Counted from the first letter of the stretch, positions 1 to 13,759 are shown. The stretch is DNA of 64,000 nt from Ephemerocybe angulata (GCA_013368325.1 JAACJK010000220.1:1-64000); one strand, 5' to 3'. Notes: generated by a model from the sequence alone, not told the origin. Made by a program: numbers and translations.

Positions 1-1410
1 GCTGCAACGGTCGGGTCCCAGTGGGGTCGCAATAGCATCTCCGTCAGCAATAACGGTCAGTCCTCTTCAATATCTCAACGTTTGAGCGGAGGTTCCGATC
101 ACAGACCTGAATTTGGAACTGGAGATAGGCGAGATACGTTCGTGACCGACGCGCGGAGAGATTCTTCACCTCGACCGTATTTCACGTCGCCGACCTTTCA
201 AGACACTGCTCCAGGATACTATAGCTCAAGCTCAAACACTTCGTCCTCTATAACGTCTTCTCCAACCAGTCCCGCCGACTCTCACCATAACGACTCAATA
301 GTAAAGAAAACCAAGACTCTTCTATCTATTGCATCGAAATCACCAACTACGGTCATCTCGAAGCGATCCCCAAGACCCCTCCTTCTCAATTCTGCTGCTC
401 CTATGACATCCCCGCCGGCACACATACGCTCAGGAAGCGATCGTTTGAAGACACCAGATTCTTCAGAATGGGCCGAGGTTGTAAAGATGAAGAGGGATTA
501 CATGCATCGGCATTCTCAATCCTCCCACTCTGTCTCCTCCCTCTCCCCATCCGATGCGATTAAATCAAATCGTTCTGACTGGGACTCCGATACTGGTAGT
601 CGAGTTGTCCCGTTGAACCGCCGCTCAGTGTCACCAATGGCGCCCAGTTACCGAATCAATTCGAGACCTTCTTCGAGCTACACTCCAACCAAAAGCCCAA
701 TGAGTCCTCCTGGCGGCAATCTTACGAGATTAGCACCGCAGCGAACTTTGTCACCTCAGCCGGGCCTTTCGGACGAACCTCAGCTTGGGGATACGATGAA
801 ACAAGCGCCCGAATCGCTAATGGGGAGAAGCTCTGAAGTCCAAAAGAAAACCACGGAGAAGAGCCAGGTCCGCACAAACAATTCATCGCCGCGAGGACCG
901 GAACGCTGGAAGAGACATCTGATTCCTCCTGGCAGCCCAATCAAATCTCCCGAGCTCCCCGTGTACGGTCCAAGAAGTACCCCCAGAGACCCGCAAACCT
1001 TCAGATTAGGGATTCGGCGTATCCCAAAGGCCGGACCTCGATCGAGCAGAAGACACCTTCTCCCTCCCGATTAACGGTAGACTGGCCCACTGAAGACCCC
1101 GAGGTCACAGTTACGCCGAGGGCAAGCAGCTTTGAGCCTGCCAAGGACGAGTCGACCCCCATGCGTTCAGTCTCTCCGCGATTGCGACGCACCACCAGCA
1201 GGGACCGCCAGAGGAAAGCGTCAGCGGACGGACTGGACGGACCACCCAGAAAACTCTCCTCCGCTAGTGTTCGATCCCGCAAAGTTTCCGCTGGAGAAGA
1301 CTCAAAGCGATATCGTCGCGAGAGTGCAGCGCATGAAGGAGATGATGAAGGTTACGACGACTTGCTCAGTGCACGAGAGCGAGGACGATCCTCGCCCGGT
1401 CTATCCTTGA
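1..1410 (+). CDS. Ser/Pro-rich protein, 3' part (5' end outside window)
   Basis: Not recognised. The frame is open from the first base (phase matching position 1) to a TAA at 1072, and reads as a disordered protein full of S-P and T-P pairs and basic residues, of the kind often phosphorylated by proline-directed kinases. From about 960 to 1410 no single frame explains the sequence. One frame gives basic Ser-rich text (RRTTSRDRQRKAS at about 1185). Another gives a helical stretch (QSDIVARVQRMKEMMK at about 1303-1350) and an acidic tail ending VYP-stop at 1410. A short unseen intron or small indels must join them. The gene converges on the PIG-H gene with about 55 bp between stop codons. The C-terminal exon structure is uncertain. 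Confidence 0.55.
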
Positions 1411-1465
1411 TGGGCGCTTCTATCTGCGGACCATTCATTTCTCACATCTTGCCGTTATTATAATG

Positions 1466-2194
1466 TTATTGTGCGCTTTCTGTTTTGTTTTGTGGCAAAT
1501 ACATCTGTATCTCGTTATAAACAATCTTGAGTATTGGGAAGTGTGGGAGGAGGTTCTGTTGACCTTGCTTAGACAGTCTGGCCGATGATAAACTGGTTAC
1601 ACGCACAGGGAATACGACCTTGAGAACCGTGTCGCTATTTCTCGGCCGAGTGAGAGCTACGATGTAGTATCGAACATTCCATCCATATAAGCCCTCGTTG
1701 ATGACGATATCTTGCAATACCGTGAATGGAATGAATGTCCGGCTTGAGGAGAAGATGCAATTTCTAAAGCCTCTGTGTGTTTCAACCTGTACTCCATGGG
1801 AGGATAGACCACCAGGCTTTCTAAGAAGGATATCAGCACATTAACGGCACAATCCAAGATAAGACCAGACCATGCGACACGTTGAGAAACACGCTCTGCC
1901 CCAATAGCCATAGCCCGACTGCCAATCCAACATATTGTAGTCCACCCTGTCCCAGAGCTACGCGTCAGAGAGTTTAACAGGACATGGATGACCTTCGCGC
2001 ACTGCTAATCGTTGGTACAACCATGCAAGTACCGGGATTCCCAAAGCAAGGTAGAGTTCTGGATGCGGTCTAATGACTTTCCCGGAACCATCCCCAGCCA
2101 GCTTCCAGTTTTCTAGCTTGAATTCATGGTATGATGGAGTCTTGAACGTCGAGAACTGTGGGTGAGTGTCGCGCAATGGCTGGACACGTTGCAT
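1466..2194 (-). CDS. GPI15: GPI-GlcNAc transferase subunit PIG-H (Gpi15), frame break
   Basis: Subunit of the ER-membrane complex that makes GlcNAc-PI, the first step of GPI-anchor synthesis. The start chosen (ATG at 2194) gives MQRVQPLRDTHPQF; a hydrophobic stretch follows (YLALGIPVLAWLY), then a second one (GLAVGLWLLGQSVFLNV). The family core comes next: ESLVVYPP, HGVQVETHRG, FIPFTVLQDIVINEG, then YYIVALTR and LKIVYNEIQMYLP near the C terminus. Introns end at CTTAG before the ESL exon and at CAACAG before NLLPHFPILK. Inside the core exon, near 1797, the frame changes between VYPP and HGVQ with no room for an intron, so one base appears missing in a C run. Either the copy is broken or the sequence has an error. 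Confidence 0.75.
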
Positions 2195-2381
2195 TCACGA
2201 AGGAAAGAGGACAAGACGCGCGACGTCACGACCATCAACTTTACCGTGCTAAACTCAGCGGGGTTGTAACTCCGGGCGCTTCTCCCACTCTCCCTCTCTC
2301 CCTCTCTCTCCGATTATATTTTGGACAGGATGCTGCTATTGAGACTATCTACTGTCTAATATAGGATTTTGAGCCCTGACG

Positions 2382-3283
2382 TTATGTACGAGGGTGCAAT
2401 TTGTTCAATAGGCGGAAGGAGACTGTAGCAAGTACTGCAGACCCGGCATATATTAGAACCCTTCCAGGGAGAGGCTTTGCGTGAGGAATGGATACGGGAC
2501 TGTGTATTAAGTGGTAAGTTACAGTTCTGGTATCAGCACCTGAATAAAACCCACAAACTCCGTTATTCTTGCTTGAGCAGAACTCCACCCACGAGCCGTA
2601 AAAGACAGCATAAGCCACGACGATTGCGGGCACGGCGACATTAACTTCAGTTTTCGTGTACTTTCTCTCAAAGATGAAGAAGTCAATAACCAGGGAGATG
2701 GCGGGGCACGCGTGGAGTGCTAGGTCGATGGATAGGGGAAGGTAGAAGGGTGCTGGTGCTTCGGAACTGGACGAGCCTTCTCCGGGTGTTCCAAAATCCT
2801 GAGCGACAATCAAGTGGGGGAACAGAAGGAGAAGTGTCCAATAAATGGACGTTATTACGACGGCCAGCTATTTCACGGTTAGGAGTACATGATAAGATGG
2901 GACACCCTAGGGCTACGTACCGGCATGGCAGTGACAAACAAGTATCTTCTCAATGGTCGCAAAACTACGACGGAAGTGAGTACATTATTCGTCGTAGGAT
3001 ACTACCATCACAGCTCACAGTTGAGGAAAGGCAGCAGGTCAATAACGACTCCAAGGAGCATTGTCGCGACAGCAATAAATAACCTGTGCCAAAGCTAAGA
3101 TCGGTCAAGCCAATCGCCATGAATGACATGCTACGCACCCTTGAATTGTGAGGTATTGAGAATGCCCGCCATACTGGTTTGGATTATGGCGTCAATCATT
3201 AGGTTTCCAATCCTCACATAACCCGAAATCATAAAGGCGGCCGCTGCCAGCCTGAAGCTAGGCTTCACGGTGGAAGTCAACAT
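2382..3283 (-). CDS. FAR-17a/AIG1-like multi-pass membrane protein
   Basis: Member of the FAR-17a/AIG1-like (AIG1/ADTRP) family of multi-pass membrane proteins. Animal members hydrolyse FAHFA lipids; the fungal function is less clear. First exon from ATG 3283: MLTSTVKPSFRLAAAAFM. Helices follow: LFIAVATMLLGVVIDLLPFL, then LAVVITSIYWTLLLLFPHL, then the family-typical DLALHACPAISLVIDFFIF and VAVPAIVVAYAVFYGSWVEF, with a last helix VLIYAGSAVLATVSFRLL before HPRT-stop. A 54-nt intron (GTAGCA...GCACAG) joins FKGA to LFIA and keeps the frame, so this copy looks intact. Conserved Asn/Asp/His residues could be catalytic by analogy with AIG1. Minus-strand neighbours are separate transcripts. Confidence 0.72.
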
Positions 3284-3500
3284 GGCTGTGGTAGCGAGAG
3301 TTAAACGACCCTAAACCATCGAGTATCGAGGTTTGGTGAACGTCATGGCGCGGCCGCCGAGCGACATAAAGCCTCTCTCGTCATCATCGATATCCCGGAC
3401 ACTGTAGTGAGGCAAACCGCCCACAACATAGTACTAGATTATACTCTACAGTAACATACACGAGTCTATAGATGTAAGCAATGGGTATAGATAAAGGTTG

Positions 3501-5259
3501 TCATAGATGCTTCTTCCACCGCCTCCAGAGCTCAAAGCTGATAACCAAAGCGACAAGCGACGTCACAACAGCAAAAGTGAAGGTGCCCTGCCAACATTCT
3601 CTGCCCTGGCACACCCCATTTCCACTTGCATGGGACTCTGAGACGAAGGCGTAGACATAGGAGAAAAGGGGATTCCCAACGAAGGAGCGTACATCATGAT
3701 CCCAAAGTTTCGCCCCAGGTTGGGCATTCCCAGATTGACGAGATGATGCTCGGGCTGAACACACAACACACATGGATAAGTAATTGGAGTGCGATGTCTG
3801 GAGAGAACACTCACAGGACGGTGAAGACAGCGCTGTAGCCCATGCCGGTCCCGATGCTACAGGCATACTGGTATCAGGAACGTGCATGACTCGGAGTAGG
3901 CAGCCCCCTTACCTCAAGGTCCAAATATCATCTCTGTAAGCACCCTGTTGTTCATCCAGATGAAAGTCGACGCCAGCATGAGCGAAGAGAGCGAGAGGAA
4001 TGCGATGCGGGTTATACGATGCTTCCGAGGAACGTGCGAGCGCCGCAAGGCAGATACGAAGCAACAGAGATATGAAGTCGGCCAATACACCCACTGTGAT
4101 ACGAGAAATAGTGTTGGAGAGCGAAAGAAGCTTGACCTGGCTGAGGTGTAGGCTTGTGCGCTTGAGCCGCCTGTTTGTTCGATCGTGTAAGGCGGGAGGG
4201 AAAGCACGATTGTCCCAATGTTCGAGATGATCATTTCGGACTGAAGGATCGAGAGTCAGGGAGGTACGATAGAGCGGGGTGCTACTTACTGCACCAAGGG
4301 TAAGCAAGCAAACACTGCAATGAGCCAGAAATCGCTTTGTCGAGCGAGGTCGACAATGCTACCATCCCCGGGGAGTTGACGCAGCTTTTGGCGGTCAGCA
4401 GTAGGGTAGCCGTCTCATCTGGAAATCCACTCCTCGGCTCTTCAGCGGCTGGCGTCTCCGTCGAAACGGGAATGTCCAATGGGTCAATCCGAAGGCAAGC
4501 GCCCCAAGGAGGTATACAGAGCCACAGAAGACTGCCAGGAAGGCCGTGAACCTTGTGACATTCAGTGTGTCGGTTGTTGGATCTGTGAACCAGTTGGACG
4601 CAATGACAGAGAGAAACAACGGCGACAATCCAAACAGCGCCATGCTTCCACCAGAAGCAATTCCGGTGTGGTTGGGAAAGAATCTGGATGCTGCGAATAA
4701 AGAGGAGAAATATCTGGGTGCTCATGGTGGTCAGATCGATGGTCCTGAGTGGTTGAAGGTGGCTCCTACCCAAAGACAGTTCCGACTCCAGCAAGGAAGA
4801 AGGCAAGTGTCAGATTTCTGAAGATAGACAGTGACTCAGATGCTGAAGGGGTCTCCGGATAGAAATATGTCGTGGCAGCGAATCCACCATATGCAAATGT
4901 GAATAATCCGGCGGATATAAGCGAGCAGAGGGCTGGTCCACGAGTGTCGATAACCTTCCCAACACCAGAGGCGACGGTATATGGCTCATCATTCCCCTGG
5001 CAATCCGATTCTTTGAGCAACTAGCTTCCAGACATTGAATGAAACCCCTTACGCGAGCGCGATAGTCGTCAACTGCGGCTGTGTGAGCTTCAGATGCTCA
5101 GACAGCACAGGTGACATCAAAGGAAAGGTGAATATCCCTCCTGCACAAACTCTAAAAGGCTCCCGTTAGTCCTCCATTAGGGGTATCGAGGGGATGCGCG
5201 CACGCATTGAGTATGACAGAACAGCATCGTAGAAGGGATTGAAGGGTTGACATAGTCAT
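3501..5259 (-). CDS. MCH1: MCH1-like major facilitator transporter, frame break near 4990
   Basis: MFS transporter of the MCH1/nodulin-like group; substrate unknown, usually placed at the vacuole or plasma membrane. From ATG 5259 (MTMSTLQSLL) an intron with a CTAAC branch site leads into helix 1 (VCAGGIFTFPLMSPVLSEHL) and TQPQLTTIALAGMMS. Later segments: GKVIDTRGPALCSLISAGLF, FRNLTLAFFLAGVGTVFG, SRFFPNHTGIASGGSMALFG, SPLFLSVIASNWF, VYLLGALAFGL, EMIISNIGTIVLSLP, LLSLSNTISRITVGVLADFI, and the final GTFTFAVVTSLVALVISF followed by the basic end RRWKKHL. After AGMMS the frame must change by one base to reach YTVASGVGKVID; no intron fits, so a base seems missing near 4990. Homologues known to me continue GMMSQY at this point. 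Confidence 0.72.
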
Positions 5260-5504
5260 GGAGTAGGAGTGTGCGGGTGGCAAATAGCCAGTCAAGGGTT
5301 TATACCAGGGCCCGAAGGCTATAAAGAAGAAGTTGACTGTGCTGGCAGTTGGATGTGGTAAAGAGGAATGAGCGCATAACACGACCCTGGTCCAATACAG
5401 CAGCAGGGTATCCCCGATTAGGAGCGTTGGCCCCGTTGGGAACGATGCCATCAGCGATCAAGGTGCACCCGAGAATCAAATCTTTCGAGTTCTCCGAGTT
5501 ACAC

Positions 5505-5537
5505 AGGACCCCGAATATACCCTGTGAACTCTGATCC
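5505..5537 (+). repeat. Left terminal inverted repeat
   Basis: Begins AGGACCCCGAATATACCC and ends CTCTGATCC. Its reverse complement recurs at 6312-6345 with one C inserted after AGGACCCC. The duplicated octamer AGTTACAC lies immediately outside at 5497-5504. Confidence 0.93.
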
Positions 5538-5539
5538 CT

Positions 5540-6297
5540 GACCAGACAGAAGCGGCCGTAGGCCGCGGACTCAGAGACCTCCGACCAGACAAAATTGGGA
5601 CTTTTGGGTCCCTGGAGTCAGATTTTTCGACCAGACACGAACACGAGGTGGTGAGGCAACATAGGTCCCCGACCAGACAGATTGTGGAGTGGTAACGAGG
5701 CCTGTCGGTGAAGCTCGTGGTTCGAACCTCGGTCAGTCGACAGTATTTTTGGTAGTGAATGCAACAGCTTTTCTTAAAGCTTTGGCGCGAGCGATCACAC
5801 TTTTGAGACGGGGGATGATTTTTCAGACCGACGCAAGCCGATGCACTCTGATCGGCCCATCTCTCCTATCCAATCTACTCTACCGGCCTCTACATCGCTA
5901 TTCACCGTTTAACGAGTCAATGGACGACATTCGCATAGCTGAACTGGACCCCGATAAAGTGTTCAATGAAAAAGAGTGGATTGGAGGTGAAGTTGGTTGA
6001 CGCGGTTAAGCTGTATAAAGCTCGTAACTTCGCTCAGGCCGTGCAAACCTATAAGCAGAAAAGGAAATGAGGAAATTGGGTTGTATGGTGTACTTAGGGA
6101 TTACTACGTCTAATCTACATGCGATTTGGTGCTATTGGGCGCTCCGTGAGCGCAGGGGAGAAAAATCGAGGAAAATAAGCGAAAATTCGAATATTTTGGA
6201 CTCAGGTCCATAGGACCAGACAGATTTGGGGACGGTCCGCTGGAGTCAGATCCGGACCAGACAGATTTGGCCAAATTTCGGGATTTTGACCAGACAG
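5540..6297 (+). repeat. Seven direct copies of a GACCAGACAg decamer inside the element
   Basis: Copies start at 5540, 5583, 5629 and 5671 in the left part and at 6214, 6255 and 6288 in the right part, all on the same strand. Several extend to a common longer unit ending ATTTGGG or ATTGTGG. Two also sit near the repeated word CTGGAGTCAGAT (5612 and 6240). Subterminal repeats of this kind are known transposase-binding sites in other DNA transposons; that role here is inference. Confidence 0.85.
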
Positions 6298-6311
6298 AAA
6301 CAGGCCCTCCT

Positions 6312-6345
6312 GGATCAGAGTTCACAGGGTATATTCGGGGGTCCT
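6312..6345 (-). repeat. Right terminal inverted repeat
   Basis: Reverse complement of the left end, beginning GGATCAGAG and ending GGGGGTCCT. Immediately followed by the duplicated octamer AGTTACAC at 6346-6353, only 35 bp before the ARG4 ATG. Confidence 0.93.
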
Positions 6346-6388
6346 AGTTACACCCATAACTCTTAGACGCTCGCTGTCTTCTGTCGCA

Positions 6389-8156
<1,768 letters not shown>

Positions 8157-8440
8157 TCACGTCAAAGTTGTATAATAGATAATGAGATATAATCGATAGG
8201 AAAAGGCGCCCAAAGAACAGCACTGAATGGACCGCGATTCCGTATTCTGCGGGCACCGCCACCCGGTGCTTTCGACTGTATTTGCTCCTGCTTGGTTTTC
8301 CATCACAGCATTGCAACGCCCCGCCGGAATGATCTGTGACTGCTCATCGCCATCCACACCCCTCGCCGCTGCGCACCCTTCAGAATCTCCCCTCATCTCA
8401 CCGTCCATCCCTTTAATAATCACCGCATACCTACTCAACA

Positions 8441-9859
8441 ATGGCGAGAGATCGATTGGCAGCTATGAGGGTGCGTTGACACGCCGCATGGAGTGCGGAG
8501 CCAGCAAATCTTACGACCTTTTGCATAGGCCCAGCAGCAGGGTATGAACAGTGGACCGTACGTATCAGTAGAAACCCCTGGGTGTTTCTCTTCATTATAT
8601 TGACTTTTTCCTTTCCGCCAGAAACTCTGGCCCGACGCAGGCGTCAGGCGGAGCTGCTGGCTACAACCCCAGGGCCAACCCATACGCCCAGCAGGACAAC
8701 CGCGCATACGAGATGTCTGATGTTGGCAACAGCAGGGCTAACCTCGCCGCGAACACCCCTACTGGCAACGACATGACCGCGTTCTATTCCGAGGTAAGTC
8801 GTGCTGTCGCGTCGCTGTCCTACTCGCCCTCATGACTGAAACTTGTTGCACCTCTAGATTACCTCTCTCCAAGATTCCATCCGAGCGTTCAACGATAACA
8901 TTGCGCGCATCAGTGACTTGCATTCGCGGTCGCTCAACAACATGGACGATGCTTCGACCCAGCAGAACAACGCTGACCTCGACGAACTAGTTGAGGAGAC
9001 GAGCGCCCTCAGTTCGACACTCAAGAGGAGAATCAAGGCCCTGGAATCTCAGGGAGCTCCAGGCAGGGATGGACAAGTTCGCAAGCAGCAGGTAAGTACT
9101 GCATCCATGTCTCGGGCCTGTATCTGACGGACCTGCGTAGACTGCTGTCGTGAAAGCGAAATTTGTCGAGGCTATCCAGCAGTATCAGTCTGTTGAGCAG
9201 CAGTACCGCGTCAAGTACAAGCAAAGGATGGAACGTCAATTCAAGATCGTCAAACCCGATGCTACGCCTGACGAAATCCGTGCCGTGGTCAACGACGATG
9301 GGAATGGCCAGATCTTCCAGCAAGCAGTGAGTTTTGGGCGCTAATGACAAAGAAGGCGTATTGAATGTTACACATTTCTTAGCTCATGGATTCTCGGTTC
9401 ACTACCTCCCGCGCTGCTTATCGCGAGGTCCAAGAACGTCATGAAGATATCAAGCGTATCGAGAAGACTCTCTCGGAACTTGCCCAATTGTTCAATGATG
9501 TACGCAGGATAATGTTGTATGCAACATGTATGCACTAACGGAAATTACCTCCAGATGAGTATACTGGTCGAGCAACAGGATGAAACCATCAACACTATCG
9601 AGACACAGGCTTTCAACGTTCAGAAGGATACCGAGGCTGGGTCCGTGCCATCTTTCGTCTCACATTCTCTTGTCACCGTAACTGATCGTGATTTCGCAGT
9701 CTGCAATATACCGAAAAGGCCGTCGATTCGGCCCGCGCTGCACGAAAAAAGCGATGGATTTGCTTCATTATCATCGTTGTTGTCATTATCGCAGTCGTCG
9801 GCGGTGTGGCTGGTAAAATTGCGGCCGATCGCGCTGCCAGTAACAACACTCAGAAATAA
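8441..9859 (+). CDS. SSO1: Sso-type plasma-membrane syntaxin (Qa-SNARE)
   Basis: t-SNARE for fusion of secretory vesicles with the plasma membrane. Starts MARDRLAAMR with a Gly/Asn/Gln-rich N-terminal tail (NPYAQQDNRAYEMSDVG). The Habc three-helix region follows: TAFYSEITSLQDSIRAFNDN, LVEETSALSSTLKRRIKALE and AKFVEAIQQYQSVEQQYRVK. The SNARE helix includes EDIKRIEKTLSELAQLFNDM, then SILVEQQDETINTIETQ, with the ionic-layer Gln of a Q-SNARE. A basic juxtamembrane stretch (ARAARKKRW) precedes one C-terminal membrane anchor (ICFIIIVVVIIAVVGGVAG) and a short tail ending NNTQK. Introns are phase-consistent. A second gene of the same type lies at 61.9 kb. Confidence 0.93.
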
Positions 9860-10368
9860 TGTGTGAGGCGCTCTTCCGACAAAATCGTTGGCTTTGTGAA
9901 CGCCGTCTAACCGGCTACCCAAGACACCGATTTCCCTTTTCTTTCGTTGCTCTGATTTATTGTTCGGGTTGAATGGACACTTTCTATGGCTTTACGACGA
10001 TACCACTACATGTACAGTTTCCAACTGGCTGATATCCCGGACTCCGTTTCGACCTTCCTTAATGCATGTTGCTTATTTACTTTTAATCCAAATTATTGTT
10101 TTCGGCAGTACAAGGCAGGTACAAGGTAGTGCCATAGCCACGGTGCTTTTGTGTGGGATGGCAACAGCCTTGACTCACAAGGACACTGTCACACTGCAGG
10201 TTTCTGGAAGGTGTTGGACGTTTCTCCGGCGAAAATATTTTCACAGGGACTACGATGGGGCGTTGTCGCGGCAGAAAGTGGCGAAGGAGTCAATTAGCAA
10301 AGGGCTTAGTGTTCCGGGGTGTGGCTGTGCGGTGGATCAGGACTGGCTTACGCGTCCATTAGCGATCT

Positions 10369-10376
10369 TATATAAA
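10369..10376 (+). promoter_or_regulatory. TATA box candidate for the AN1 zinc-finger gene
   Basis: TATATAAA about 120 bp before the ATG at 10495, followed by pyrimidine-rich sequence and an ATAATG start context. The position suits a core promoter; no transcript evidence. Confidence 0.45.
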
Positions 10377-10494
10377 GGGCAGAATGCTCTGAATCGCACT
10401 CCTCTTGTTTCCATCCCCCGAGCCACTTGTTCATCTCCCCCAGAGTCTTGCCCCTTCCCCCACGTTCCACTCATCCTACCAATCCAGCTCTATA

Positions 10495-10805
10495 ATGCCT
10501 GCTAAGAAGCGCTGCCAATTCCACCTCGGAACCGACTCCCAGTGCTCTTCCGCCGCACTGCGTCTCGTCGGAGAGTGTCCCCATTGTCGTTCGCAATTCT
10601 GCGGTTCTGTGAGTACCCATCGTCCAGATGTCTCCGGTCGCTGTGTCTTACCATTTACCCCTCTCCTTTGTTACTTCCGTAGCACCGTCTCCCGGAACAC
10701 CATGAATGCAATAACCTGGAGGACTGCAGGCAGCAGGCGTTCGAGCGGAACAAGAGCAAGTTGGAGAGCGAACGGACAGTCGCACCCAAGATCGCTGCGT
10801 CGTAG
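10495..10805 (+). CDS. Small AN1-type zinc-finger protein (78 aa)
   Basis: Two exons (10495-10608 and 10683-10805) give a 78-residue protein that is essentially one AN1 zinc finger: CQFHLGTDSQC, then CPHCRSQFCGSHRLPEHHEC, i.e. C-x2-C-x4-C-x2-H-x5-H-x-C, followed by a charged helix (RQQAFERNKSKLESERT) and an Ala/Ser end. Stand-alone AN1 proteins in fungi are linked to proteotoxic and metal stress and to the proteasome/Cdc48 system; that is family knowledge, not seen here. The intron falls exactly between the first and second halves of the finger (after CGS). The 635 bp between the syntaxin stop and this start hold no other supported gene. Confidence 0.88.
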
Positions 10806-11713
10806 TCGATGTCCACATCCTGCGCCGCCGCCGCTCCGTCCCGTCGACCGTCGTCATATCAGTGTCGCACCCATCAAACCCACTGGCATACCACACACGC
10901 GCCTCCTACCCATTCCCGTTCCCTTCCTACAACTCCCACCACGACCCACGGCCTGAGCTTCTGATGCTTTACGAGTCTTTACGAACCCTGGTGGCATCTA
11001 GTTAGCACTGCATTTCTCACACACCCACAGCCTAGCGATGATAATCGGGGCTCTCTGCTATTTATCTATATATCTTTTTTCTGTCTTAACTTTGTTCTGG
11101 TTTCACGGATATTTCGCTTCCCTACCCTACCTTTAGGCGGTTGTACTTTGTAATAGTAGATGTCACTTGCTATAATACGGTCGAGGTCGATTCACTTTTT
11201 CTCTAACGTATGATGGTTGTTTCCGAAGGACATCTAGACGACACGAGTCTGTGGGCCTGACTCGCCCAGACGGGATGATTGACCGACTGGACATCTAGGA
11301 AATCAAGACTGCGTGGGATTCACGGCTGTGACCCCGATTATGCTTTCCGTGCATATAAATCAGCCATCCGGGTGTTTTCGTCTTCCAAACGTCTCCTTCA
11401 GATCGATTACCGACCGCACCAAACCTCCGACATATAGAGCGCTTTCAGATCGCGTAGCGACGAAGCCAGGTTTGTCCGTCCGCTATTCAACTTGCCTGTG
11501 TTATTTGAAACTTGCCTGGATGTCGCCTATATCACATGCGAGCGCCCGGTCCACTCGATATCACTTTCTTTGCTCTGTGCATACAGTATATGGCTGCTGT
11601 AGCTGAAGAAGGAGCGCATTCACTCCCTCCTTCCGCATCCACTACTACTTTCTCCTCGATCCTTTCCCTTCCGACCATTTGACTCGACTCGCGACCCCAG
11701 AGGCTAACCAATA
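10806..11713. other. Intergenic, no gene seen
   Basis: About 900 bp with pyrimidine-rich and A/T-rich stretches and no supported coding frame. The word GGACATCTAG occurs twice (from about 11228 and 11289). A TGACTC core, the half-site of the Gcn4/Cpc1 amino-acid control factor, lies at 11680-11685, about 30 bp before the aspartate aminotransferase start. Confidence 0.5.
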
Positions 11714-13354
<1,641 letters not shown>

Positions 13355-13759
13355 GGTCATTTCTGGCCTAGGCCCAGGTACGGGGTGACGTCATTGTGTG
13401 ATGACGAGTGATGTGGGGCTGTATTGCGAGAAACGGAATACGGGGACTGTGAAATTTTAGACAGAGCGTCGGCGGGGCACAGGCGCAGAGGCAGGCCAGA
13501 GAACGCCCTACGAACCACTTTGTAATATACCATCCATTGTTTGGCCCAGATGTCCTTGTTAAATACGCCATCATGACAGTTTGGGAAGCTCTCGCTAATA
13601 ACACCACTTGTTCTGTTCTTTTTCTGCTCGTCGCCGTCGTCTGTCTGCTCGTCGTCGCTGTGTCTGGCCCGCGTCGAGCGCCCCGCGTTCTGCCCGCCAC
13701 CGTCCCCGTTCCCCCCGCTCTGCCAAGTTTCGCGCTGCAACGCGTCTCTGCTCCGGACC
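13355..13759. other. Intergenic, no gene seen
   Basis: About 400 bp between the AAT2 stop and the next start. G/C-rich on the right side. Open frames here on either strand overlap each other and carry no recognisable domain. Confidence 0.5.

Larger units (their letters stand above)
5505..6345. mobile_element. 841-bp non-autonomous TIR element (MITE-like), 8-bp target duplication
   Basis: Seen directly: a 33-bp left terminal inverted repeat (5505-5537) and a 34-bp right one (6312-6345) match base for base except for one extra C (four versus five). They are flanked by identical octamers AGTTACAC (5497-5504 and 6346-6353). The interior codes for no transposase. It holds seven copies of GACCAGACAg-like decamers, a 6-bp hairpin (5552-5566), a tRNA B-box-like GGTTCGAACC and a short open frame. 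An 8-bp target duplication occurs in hAT, P, Merlin and KDZ (Kyakuja-Dileera-Zisupton) elements; the TIR sequence itself does not let me choose among them. It sits between the divergent transporter and ARG4 genes. No second copy is in the window. Confidence 0.9.

Noticed and set aside
600..836. An alternative frame through the first gene reading NQFETFFELHSNQKP and SYEISTAANFVTSAGPF
   Set aside because: It looks protein-like, but stops bound it on both sides and the competing frame keeps the S-P rich composition of the upstream part without interruption.
3080..3180. Apparent frame break in the FAR-17a/AIG1-like gene
   Set aside because: A 54-nt intron from GTAGCA to GCACAG joins FKGA to LFIAVATMLL in frame, so no break is needed.
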